A DNA stretch of 64,000 nt, taken from NCBI GenBank assembly GCA_022605955.1, contig JAKCOZ010000005.1, forward strand, positions 3,065,501 through 3,129,500, in the 5' to 3' direction. The first letter of the stretch is position 1. Every line of letters starts with the position of its first letter. The stretch comes from Rallus limicola. Its lineage: Eukaryota > Chordata > Aves > Gruiformes > Rallidae. Shown piece after piece: positions 1 to 32,200 of the stretch. The position numbers and the translations under genes are program-made. The notes under the pieces are model-generated. The model did not search any database and was not told the DNA's origin. It saw nothing but the letters and a program-made list of their open reading frames with translations.

Positions 1-232
1 GCTACCTGTAGAGAATGATAAGGTCTCCCCCTCAGCCTCCTCTTCTCCAGGCTGAACAGCTCCAGCTCCCTCAGCCTCTCCCCACCTAAAGCCTGTTCTC
101 CAGACCCCTAATCAGCCTAGTTGCCTTTCTCTGCACCCTCTCCAGCACCTCAATGTCCTTGCTATACTGCGGGGCCCAAGGCTGCACACAGTACTCAAGT
201 ACAGGGGCAACAGATCCAGAAAGGATCTCAGT
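1..232 (-). mobile_element. CR1 LINE fragment, truncated by window edge
   Basis: Read on the minus strand this matches the CR1 3' region: a segment on an observer-paid word pattern of tactgtgtgcag, ccttgggccccgcag, gacattgaggtgctggagag, then ctggagctgttcagcctgga and gaagaggaggctgag. The sense orientation is the same as PDE3B. The left end is cut by the window, so the element continues beyond position 1. The fragment is well preserved compared with the others here. Confidence 0.9.
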
Positions 233-3200
233 AAGTTCTGCAGTTCACTCATCTGACTCAGCAATGAATTAGAATATTTCACTTAAGTCTCATTCTCTCT
301 AGACTCATAAAAATCTGTTGAATTAATTTTAGCTTTCACTTTCCCTTCAGGCCATGTCTTTTGTACTTCTGGTCCGTCTCACTAGGCTGTACTGGAATTC
401 TGCTATCTAATGGACAGATACTTTTCCTGGGGTGTCACATCTGAGATTAGAAACAGTATTTTGGTAATGGCTTATTTATAGTGACTAGAACAAATTACAA
501 ATTACAAACCCAATCTCAGAGATAAATAGGAGTGCTTCTTCATTCACTTATTTGACTGAAAGTTTAGTTACTGTATAAGTCAGATAAATTGGCAATACTA
601 CATAGATTAGTAACTTCTAGTAGGATGAATGCAATGATAAAAGACAGGGGTATACCAAGCCCTTTTAAATGGCCACATATAGGAGCAAGTTTTCACATCT
701 AACTGGCACAGGCAACAGTCTGCAGTCTGTTCCCCATGTTGAAAAAGTACTGCAAAGCTTACCCTTTGGGTTTTTGTATACATTTGAAGCTAAGTACTAG
801 ACTTTATTTTATATACAAGTAAAATGAAAAGACATCGATCCCATTCAAGGTGTAAAGGGTTTTGCTGATCTGGAAAAATGAGTCAGAAGTGACTCATAAT
901 CTGTTTTTTGGCAAGATATTTAGAACATGGACAAATCACAAGGTGACTGGTAGGAATCATTTGAAACACTATGCTCTTGTACCACCATTTAAAGGTTTAG
1001 CGTTACACATTTCCATTTTTCTGAAACCTCACAGATAAACCAGAAGGCAGAAGGTTTCTCCTCTGTATAATATTTCTCTTCTCTGTACTTAGATTTCACA
1101 GATGGTAACATTCTGCCAGGAAATGCAGAACCTATCATAGACACCAGGTGCCATTACCTGCGATCTCTTGAAGTACAGAAATCAAAAGATGAGTCACAGT
1201 GTACAGATCCCAAAAGAAACCTGACGGTCAAACATTTCTGATTGCGTTGTGCCCTTTTTAAACAGTGTCTGTAGTGCTGTGTCAATCACTTAAATAGATT
1301 AAGCATCCATTATTCAGTATCCTGACTGTATCACAACAATAGCATTTAACGTCAGCCAATTTCTGGACAGATGTTTTCATCTCAGTATCAAAGGAAAATA
1401 GCTTCTTTACTGGAACCACTTTATATTGCTTAATACTATTAGTAACAAAAGAAGCAATTGCTAGCCATTGCTAGCTTTTTTTTTTAAGAGCTTTGCAGAT
1501 AACAGAAGTGAGAATAACAACAAGTATTATTTCAAGTCTAAGCCAAAAGTGTCTTAGAGAAATGAGAGTAACACACAACAAAGCTATTGAGATACATTGC
1601 TCAGTTAAGAGTTACTCATGTATTAGTTTGATTCACAAGGACATAGGAGATGTACACTGCCAGGAGGGCCACTGCCAACTAGAAACTCAAGTGCAATGGA
1701 ATGATTATCCTATAGGAGCTTAGTCCATAAGCTTTCTTTTCCCTTTCCACTGAAACACGTTGTTCTTCCTCATTTAGCAGAGAACAAAAGTATTCATTGC
1801 TCTATAAAGTAAGATCAGATAGGGATCGATCAGTTAACATTGGTGTTCTTTTGCCAGCTTCATCTCTAAGAATCTGCAGTATGATTCTTAAAGTTAAAGG
1901 CTTTATTCAGAAATTATAAAAAGAAAAATTCTTCATTGCAAACCTGAAAGCAATTCAATACCTCATTTGCCTTACCACAGATATGAAGCAGCACATTGTC
2001 CAGAAACACAATTCTGAAGAAAGCTGGAGGAAAAAATATATATTTATTTTGTCTCATCTAATCTTTATTTGTCACAGAAAAAACAATTTTCTTAAATTTT
2101 TATCACAATTTACGATAATTGTATAATTGTTAGTACTGTAATTTAATTTTCACTTCTATTTTCATTTAATTTCTAACGATCCAAATATTCTGACTTAAAG
2201 ATGCCCTGTTTCTGTATTTTTTTAAGACAATGAACTGGTTTAAAACAATAAACAATATCTCTCTTCTAAATAAGAACTTACCTTTTATGTGTAAGCCATC
2301 CGCACATCTCCTTTTCAGTTCTCCTCTCTCAAGCTAATTCTGCAGCCACCCCCTTCTCTACAAGCACCCAGCTAGGCAAAACTGCAACAACTGCAAAACA
2401 TATGTCTCAGACTGGGATTCCTGATCTCACACCACCAGCATGAGAGACACTTCAAATCCTGCACCTCTTGCACTTCCTCAAATGTTTTTTTTGGACCACA
2501 GTACTGCCCTGTGAAAGTTACTGCCAGACCTCAAATTCAGTGTATACTTTAAGAAGAACCAGAAGCCCAGTTTCAACTACCCCTGCCCAGGAAGAAGTAT
2601 CAAAGCTGTGAGCAAGCTCTGGAATTCTGCTCCTTTTGTTGATTCACGTGCCCCTGGCTGTGGATAAGATTGAATGCAAGAAGTACAGAGAAGAAATGGT
2701 TCTATGCACATCTTTGTATATCAGGTCTCATGAAAACTTTTTTAATTTGGACTTACCTTAAGTAATTTTACACAAGTCCTTTCATTTCAAATTGGACTTA
2801 CCGTCTAACTTTGTCATGGAGGAAGAACTTGTGGGAAGAAGATCCAAGCAGTTCATTTTCACTAATTTAACATCACCGTAACATCCAGAGGTCTCCAGAA
2901 GCATGGAGGGAACTGAGTCCTTACAGAAAACTTTGTAGTCTAATTCTGTATGCACTGTATGCTCAGAAGAAAGTAAACCAACATACATTGTAAAAGAAGG
3001 CAATGAGGAGATGGGGGACTTCATAGGAAAGGGGCTGAAGACTTTACTCAAACCCAAGAATATTATCCATAAAAGGAACACCTACAGCGGCAGCACCAGC
3101 TTCAGTGTAGGCTAATTTGGCTTCTTGGAAAAAAAAAAAAAAAGAAGTGATGAGTGTTGCTTTAAAAAATATGGTACATGTGTTCTTTTGTGTGCTTTTC

Positions 3201-4067
3201 TGTGCTCCTTAACACACCTTGGTAGCTATGAACTGAAGTGTGATCACAGGTTTAAATAGGTTGCAATTTCTCAGTGGGTTGTTACCAGATACAGGTGATA
3301 CGCCTTATGTAAAGATATATTATTGTTTACAACAGCTCAACATTCAAATGACTCTTCATTGCCTTTTTCCAAAGATTGACACCATCAGTCACAGTTGCAT
3401 GCACTTCTGCAAACATGCCTTGATCTGACCTTTGATGACATTTGTATATTCTTTTCTCCTTGCTTTTAGAGTAACAACTGGTCACATATTGCATATATGT
3501 AAATAACAGACATTTAAAGGTGGATTTTGAATACATTCATAATTAAACATATCTTTGAAGCAGACTATTTTAACTTGAAAATATCTCATTGGAAATACTT
3601 ATTAGCATTATAGTTTATTAATCACTGAAGTTTGGTACTTGGGTTCTAAATTTAAAATTGCTTCAGTATTTCTAACGAGTTTAAGAGAAATCAGAAAGTG
3701 GTTGGCAAAGTTGTCCCCAGATATAAATGCTGCCAATGACTTAGTAAAAGATACAGTCTTATTTTTACCATTTCAAATACTAGTTTTTAGTAATTTTTTA
3801 AGGCAACTAAATGGAAAACTGTCATGTAAAATAATAAAACTTTAGACATTTGCATCTCTTCTTCAGTTAAAGCAAAATGAAACTGAACAGTATTAAAACT
3901 TTCTTTTACATACAAATACATAGGCTAACACAAAATGCTTAGAATACACCATACTGAAACAAGCATAATTTCTGTAGTTTTTAAATTATCAGTTAGGACG
4001 TTATATGAACAACAAATGTAAAATACAAATGAATGATTCATAAGTGCCAGCTTCAATAGTGCAACAT

Positions 4068-4073
4068 TTTATT
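4068..4073 (-). promoter_or_regulatory. Third AATAAA, possible distal poly(A) signal
   Basis: This canonical hexamer lies about 1.67 kb past the stop, and a T/GT-rich stretch follows it on the minus strand. It could give a slightly longer 3' UTR form. Confidence 0.3.
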
Positions 4074-4413
4074 AATGACAGAAATATCTGGTTTTAACAC
4101 TGCTTGTGTTACAAAAAATGCAGTGATGGTAACGGTGACAGCAAAGGGGGATTTGGCACTGAGTATATAAAATAGCAAAAGCACATCTCAGTGGTCTTCT
4201 AAATGAATCAAGAAAAATCTTACTAGGGAAAATAAAAAAATAATTCCTTTCACTTATTTAAACTGGCCAATCAAGGAGCAGAATGAAAATTTCTTTGTGT
4301 AAAACAGTGGATTTATACAAGGTTATCCTCAAAACATTACCTTTTTTCAAGTCAGCTGATGTAAACACAAATACACTAACATACATTTAGCAACTTGCAC
4401 ACGTGCATCTGTT

Positions 4414-4419
4414 TTTATT
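4414..4419 (-). promoter_or_regulatory. Poly(A) signal AATAAA, downstream copy
   Basis: This is the second of two closely spaced hexamers. The following minus-strand sequence (4390-4361) is GT-rich with repeated TGTAT, TGTG and GTTT words, as expected of a downstream cleavage element. That makes this the best candidate for the main PDE3B 3' end. Confidence 0.6.
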
Positions 4420-4438
4420 CAACTGCACAGCATAAATG

Positions 4439-4444
4439 TTTATT
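4439..4444 (-). promoter_or_regulatory. Poly(A) signal AATAAA, upstream copy
   Basis: This is the first canonical hexamer on the minus strand after the PDE3B stop codon, 1.3 kb downstream. A second copy follows 19 nt later. Confidence 0.5.
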
Positions 4445-5742
4445 ACTACAAGGCGCACTTTTAAAACTAGCTTTGTCTCGCTTACATATGCTTGTAGCCT
4501 AATTTATGCTGCTTTTTCTTTTTACTCAGACCTACATTAATAGTGTTCCTAAAAATACATTTGTGTGGATTGTCTACATTTCTTATTGAAAAACTCAACC
4601 ATCAATTTAGTACAGTGATGTTTATCTTACTATTAGGATTTACATGAAGTTTTCACATTCTGCTTTCCATATGTGTATTTTAAGATGTACATCAAACTGA
4701 AGGTAAAATAATCTGTGATGGGAAAAAAAAAACAAACTATTTGGGGCACATTAAAATACACTGGCCATTTTCTGTCTTTTTTGCTTTAAATCTTTAATTC
4801 TCCTAAAGTTCTACATACAAAGAAAAAATGAAATACGATCTTATTTCCTTAAAATTTAATACCAGAAATCGTTGCAAGATAAAAATCTATCACGTGGTTG
4901 ACTTGTTTTTAAACAGGAACCTGAGTAAGGGCAGGAAATATAGCATTATGACTAAAAGAAATTCCTTAATAATTTAAATAGCTGAACAGGTTTTTAAAGT
5001 TTTACCACAATCCAGCAAGGCTACTGATGATAATGGCCTTGTATTCAATGAATTATCATGAACACCCACTGCAAACCTGAATATTTTCTGCAAAAATAAA
5101 ACATTAGTTTATGCACAATAATAAAAAGCATCAGAAATAGATGCACCTGGAATTTTTTCTTTTTTAAACCACAAATATCAGAATTAAGCATTTATGTCAC
5201 AGTCCTTGAACGGTTGCTCTGAGATGACTACATTAAGCACACTATTGCACTAAGTAGACACCCCGCAACAGGCGTGCGCTGCAACAGTAACATAGTTTTC
5301 ATATAGGCACAGACTTCTTATTCATGTTCAAAAATAACATGAAATAAACAACTCAAGACAATATTAGGATTCATCCCACATTTCCTTGTTAGCAAAAAGT
5401 TCTTGCCACTTTGGTAATCGAAGTCACTGAATGTTTTTAAAAACTGAAGGTACCTCAAGGAAAAGAAAAGTTCCATATTCGGCAAGGCAGCATAATATGA
5501 GGGTATTTTATACCAACTAAGGCATAAAGAACTTTGCATCAGGGTATACAATACTCAATATTTGAATAAAGTTTCATACTCTGTGTGGCAAAAGTGCATA
5601 GGAGTGGGATTCCACTAGAGCAGAAAGAATCCTCTCACAGTATTAAGGCCTTTCAATTTTATGTGAACTGTGTCAGGCTAAAGTCAACACAGTGGAAAAA
5701 AAAAAGTAGGCTATCATCATACTGGGCACCGTTGAAGTTTGC

Positions 5743-26224
<20,482 letters not shown>

Positions 26225-29200
26225 TCAGGTTTTTAAATGTTACTTAAGCCATTTTCACATTAAATGCCACCTAAAAAAATGCCCAAAAATCCTAAAGAGG
26301 AGTTTGAAAAAACTGCCTGCAACAGAGATAGCTTGATGACAGAATAATTCCATTGCTTTATTTTAATATTTCTGGATTGGTTATAACACACATAACATGT
26401 ATGCTAAATTAAGTAGTGATAATGCTTTCCTGCTTCTATATACCTCAACTTATAAAAGGAAATCTATTCTAAAACTTCCAATATATTTTATAACTTTTCT
26501 TTCCAGAGGCAAACAGTAGCAATTTTGTAAATCCAGTGCAGAAAGCACAACATCGACATAATTTATTATTTTAACAGAGAAAAAATTCCCAAATATCTAG
26601 GTTAAAAACTGGTAACTTTAAAAGCATTTTCTTACAAGAGGTTCTGTTAGGGTTTGCTTCAATATGGTTACAAATTCACATGTTCTGAGTAACTTTGCAA
26701 AACCCACCAAACCCACAAAAGAACGTCAGCAATACACTCCGAAGATACTATCAGCTTCAAGTACGTCAACAGCACTCACTTAGTTTTTCTTCTATATCAA
26801 CAAAAAAATAAAAACAACATACAAGAAATTAAATTCAGATGTCTGGCTTGTTTCAAAAGTCTTTGCTCTTCATGACTTCTTGAGAGGTTGTAACTCTTCT
26901 CTGATAAATTAATTCATTTGCACAACAAGCATTCAGAAATTAAACAAATATAGAGACAACCCTTTTTTTCCTCTTTTATGTAGTTACAGAGCACAAATAC
27001 AGTGTGAAGACCCCACTTGGTAGTTCATATTCTGCAGTCCTGTAAGTTTTACTGCTTAATTTTATAGATGAGCACTAGGTTTGGTTTTGTTCCTCTAAGA
27101 CTAATGCTTCTTGCACAGAGAAAACACAGTGTTCCAGGCTGGCCCCTGTCCAGAAGAAGGTGTAGAGAGCATCAATAAAGAAACACAGTACCCAGGCAAG
27201 GGCAAGCCCTTTTTCTCTTTTGTTAACTCCATAGATAGACCATTAAAATATGTTCAAAGTTAGTAGTTATGGCATCTACTTGCTATGAAAAGTGAAAAGA
27301 TTAAGCATATGCTTAACTTGGGAGTAAGTTATGCTATATCAGAAAGTCATACTGTGCAAAGCAAGCAGATCTAAGTCAAGAATAAAGAATTTTAAGTACT
27401 TTTTGGGTTTTTTAAGTAATTAATCTAGCTACTATCTCCTCAATCCTTTTTTATTGATGTTTTTTAAACTAAGCATATGAGATGACTGTTCACCTCTCAG
27501 TGACAAGTATTAAAATAATGACCAACATTTTCTGGCCATACCCATTTTGTGCAATGCATTTGGTTTTAGCATGTAAAGATGAAGGTGGGGGTGTTTTTTC
27601 CTTTTATAACAAACTAGAATGAGTTGTCTGTCTGAGCAGGTTGAGGTTGTGGGTGTTTGGGTTTTTTTTTTCTTTAGTCTCAGGTTTTTCCAGAGGGAAA
27701 CAGAGTAATCTTCTGGTTTCATTCTGTCCTCCTAAACTCAGACACTGAGACTGCATTAATCTGCTTCATTGACTTTTGACTCAACCAGCAACAAAGATCA
27801 GATGTCCACGAGTTTTGTTAGTTGTGTTAGCAACCTTTGATACTAATGGTCCATGAAGTTGCATCAGCTTGCTTGCAATCTTGCAACCTCCATTAGTGGA
27901 AACAAAAGAGGTTTCCCCTCCCCCAGCTCTTCTAATAGTTTATTTTTCTTTTAAATACATGTTATGTTAGCTAGTTTTATTTGTTGTGAATGACATCTTA
28001 GTAAAATACCTACATGCTCTTGCTAACTCCAGAACATATCTGTACCAACCTTTAACTGCAACAACTTTTACTTTATCTCCTTTATTCATCCTTTAAGCTA
28101 TTGAGAGCTTTTGTGTATGTGTACTCATATGTACACTCATGCGTGCTTACATAAGCTATACTGTTATAATTTTGGGGGTCAATCTATACTACTAAAGGAG
28201 TTCAAAACTTTTCTTGTGACTTTAGTCCTGTTTTAGTAAAGAAACAGGCTCTAAGTTTCATAGGCAGAAAATATTGAGTGGCAAGTGTTACTGTTATATC
28301 TTGTGGGCCATGCTCAACCTGTATACACAGGATAAAGTCTACTTTCAATGCAAATGATGGTTTGATATTCTGAATGATTGGGTGATGTTTTATACAAAAT
28401 TTTATTTAAATGAGAAATATTACAGCTTAGATTCTTGATTGAAAATTCTCTGTTTTCATTTAAACCAGAAGATTTACACTTCTCCACTGATACCAATTTT
28501 ACAACGAAGAAACTAAAACAGTTTTAAAATAAACATAACTTGGGTTTACCTAGATGTTGCCAAGAGAGGGTTTTTTTGTTTTCGTTTTTTTTTTCTTTTC
28601 ATTCATTATAGATCTCCCAAGAGAAGACAGGTGCAGTGTATCATTAACACAGCTACCAGGTTACCACAGCCTATATTAGCTGTAAAATTTTCAGGGGTCA
28701 TTCCATGTGCCACACACTGAAGTAATTAAAATAAGCACAAAATAGCAGTATCTTCTACTAGGCACAGTGGGACTAATGCAGATTACTATACAACGAATAT
28801 TTTTCCATGGTAAATACAACTTGGTGCATCTCTGTACTAATCAAATCCTCACAGGTTAATAACACAGGGGGTGTTACTACTTTTTCTTAGATAGCTACGA
28901 CACACCACGAGATGGCACTCAATTCCAGGAAGCCTCACCCGCCAAAAAAATTTCGGGAGAAAGGAACAGAAAGCAGCAGCATATTCCTTAAGAGACCTCC
29001 TGAGGAATTGAAATGGCTTGAGACAAGGGGGGGCGGGGGTGTTACAGTTTTAAAGGTTAACAGCTGATAAATCCTTTAAACAGAGAAATCTTTGTAAAGA
29101 AACAGAAGCATGTACTCTTTACCATTCTATTCATAATATAAGAAAACCACACTTCGTTTAATTAGCCTAACTCCTTGCCCTGCAAGTTAAATCTGGAACA

Positions 29201-32200
29201 ATAAAAAAAAGCAGCAGTTTCTGCGCTGTTTTTGTTGAGAGTTTGTTAGCCAGAGCTTTAATTACTGTGGATTGCCAACAAAAGTTACAAAGTATTTCCA
29301 GAATTGCATTAATCTTAAAACAGGAGTAAAAATGGTAGGGTTTATTTTGACTTAATGTGAACAGACCAACAGACCTTAAAATAGGTCTGAGGCAGAGCCT
29401 CAGCAATACTTTATTTTGCAACCGTAAGACTTGTTGCAGAAACCTCTGGACTCTGTAATACTGTGATTTTGCAATCCATTGCACATAACAGTTTTCCTCA
29501 CCTCCTCCAACAAGAAACACCTGATCTAGGAGGCACTTGAGTCAAGCTTCCAAGCTACAATTTGTGTCTCTGCTAGGCAACTCACATACCCTGGCTTCTG
29601 AGCATCCACTGTCAGTGCGAAACACCACAGCAATCACACAGCTGAAACTCCTCTGGAAATAAAACTTCAGTGGATTCTGATATTGCAGATGAACTTTGGA
29701 AAAGTGAGAGATGTATAGCCCTTCATCCATAACCATATATACTGGATTACTAGTCAGCTTGGAGTTCTCCAATCCCAGAGTGTCCCCGTGTATCCAAAGA
29801 GCAATGATAACACTTCCCTGGTTTTTTTTATACAGCTGCCAGTCAAGCTGATCAGAGTTTTAAGGATAGCTAATACAAAAAACTAACAGAGTTCTATGCC
29901 TACCTCTTTAACCATAAGAGTCCCACCTGTCAACTATAATAATAACTATTTCGCCGATAAAATAAATTTCAAAAGGCGGCAAACCAGCTTATAAAAAACC
30001 TTTAAGTCCTGGTGACCTTTTCTAATTTGGCCACCATTAGCCAGTTTCAATGACTGAAACATGTCACTCAAAACAAAGAATATCAACAGAGGGAATTTTC
30101 ATCACTGGGATTTCTTGGGGTTTTTTAAAGGCTAAAAAAGTGGTTAAAGTAAACAAATTCTCCACAGAGTTGTTATTCTGAAGAATGAACACTATACTGA
30201 GTTCTATGGATGTTTAATCAAATACAAAGAGATTTTAAATACACACAATTTAGTGGAAAAATGCAGGAAAATTTACAGTCAGCATCAGATATTACCCTTT
30301 GAAAATATGTTTTCAAACACAGAAATCAGTATTTCCATATACTTCATGTTTCAAATAAGAACAGGAACAAGCAATATTAATTTTTACACAGAAAAAAAGA
30401 AAAAGTGCTCCTCTGAGAAGCTTACAGTCTAAATAAACTAAAACCAGATGAGAAAAGGGAGAATAAAAACCAGTAGAGCTTCAGGGATTTTTGTCTTATT
30501 TATTATTGACTTTTCTATGTAAAAATATATCTTTCCTATCACAGTGCAGCCAGTTTCCAAGGCCTGTAACAGATGTGTCTTTCAGAAGCACATCAATGCC
30601 ATAGAGGGTGGAGTTTTTTTTGGATCTTCCTTGCATGAGTGCCACAGCTCCATTGGGATAGTCATGTTTGAGGAGTATTTTAAATTTCTAAATTTTTAAA
30701 TGCAATAGAAGTCTATGTGAGCACATTAAGCATTTTTAAACTTTTTTTTTTTAAAGAAACTTAAACTCAAACTAGTTGAATACATAATTGGCTAGATAAC
30801 TGTGCAATGATATTTACAGAATATTTTAACTTATAAAATACAAATTCACATAGTCTTGGCTACTCAAGAATTAGTTTTGTTTGTGCAGTTACACTAAGGA
30901 CAATATTCCTACTTAAGCAGAGATTTAAAATACATGGCTACAAAAAAAGAGTTTCGGAGATAGAAAAATAAAAACTTATTTTAAAACTAGACTATCACCA
31001 ATACATACACTCCATATCCTAAGTTGAAGTGTGCACACGATTTGTAAAATTGCTGCTTGATTGCCTAAACTAGGTAAATTGGAAGTTTTAGTTTCAATGA
31101 TGATACTATTCAGGCGATTCGGTGTGTACTTTAATGCTTGTAAAGACGACAACTCATCTTATTTGAAATCAGCCATTCACCTTGCAAAATTTTAATGGAG
31201 AAAACATAAGTACAAAAATGAGTTTCTACTTCTGGCTGAGTCTCTCATTGATCAAATATAAAAGATTCCTAGTTGCTAGTAGCATCTGTTTGACACCATT
31301 AGGCATTAGCTCCATAAATAAGTATTTCCATAGCAACCAAGAGTAGAATTAACTAAACAATGAAACCAACACCATAGCAACTTGATTCAGAAATCAACTC
31401 TGTAAAAAATCACCCCATTCAAAAGCAAAATTCTACAACCAGATGAGAAACTAATTTATTGTAAAATATTAAAAAGGTTACATTAGATATCCATTTCTTT
31501 TCATGACTGCTTTTCAAACAAGATTGATGCTAGATTCATTGCCTTTATTTCTAAATTAGTCTTTTGTAATGGCTTACAATCAATTAGCTTTTTAACCCCA
31601 CGTAATTTAATGATACAAAAACAAACACAGCAGTATACAAAGTAGGACTATTGTTTATTTATGAGGATTTTTTTTCCCTCTCTATATAGAAAAGGTAGAT
31701 GTAAATGAAAAAAGTATGTTAAGTAGTTAAGTTGTATTCAGTATGAGAGTAAAGGTGATGCAACCAAAGAACAACTCTGTGGAAGTAAAGGTAGCATTAT
31801 TTAGATAACAGAGACAATATTCTTTAGTGAAATCTTATATCCCAAAATAACTCCACTTGAGTAGATCATTGTAGTCAAGAAAAAATAGAGCACTTGGAAA
31901 AGAATTTGGTATGATACTTGAGGCATTTAGAGTCACATTATTTCTCCACCGCTAAACCTTCCCATGAAAACAAATGGGACAGGGGAAAAAACTAGGATAT
32001 TTTTGCAATCCTAATACTTATCACATTCTGACTTTATACAATTTATTTAACCAAGGCAGTAAAAATAGGTTATAAAGTCTGTAGATAGCCACAATCTTTG
32101 AACAGAAATGAGCATGCTTTCATGATCCTGAGGTTTTGTATACATGTACTGAAGGAATAGTCATATCCCCTTATCCTAGGCTCTGACATTGATTCTACTG

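Larger units (their letters stand above)
1..4399. other. Downstream flanking DNA, no confirmed gene
   Basis: Apart from the CR1 fragment at the left edge and a 15-base A run at 3129-3143, this is AT-rich unique sequence. In mammals the gene after PDE3B is CYP2R1, converging tail to tail, but I see no cytochrome P450 haem-loop coding here on either strand, so that gene would lie further left if synteny holds. One open stretch flanked by splice-like sites (2802-3081, minus) is treated under findings. Confidence 0.6.
4400..5742 (-). other. PDE3B: Probable PDE3B 3' UTR (about 1.34 kb)
   Basis: This stretch follows the stop codon. Read on the minus strand, the first two AATAAA hexamers occur about 1.3 kb after the stop. 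The left boundary (about 4400) is inferred from the usual 10-30 nt cleavage distance past those signals and from the GT-rich stretch at 4390-4361. Longer forms ending near 4045 are possible. No coding potential was seen. Confidence 0.6.

Noticed and set aside
1..4400. CYP2R1, the expected downstream neighbour by mammalian synteny
   Set aside because: No P450 haem-binding loop or other recognisable P450 block on either strand in this stretch.
29167..29772. Two consecutive minus-strand open frames (117 and 76 codons)
   Set aside because: No family resemblance, and the translation is rich in residues typical of AT-rich non-coding DNA; no exon match to PDE3B exon 1.
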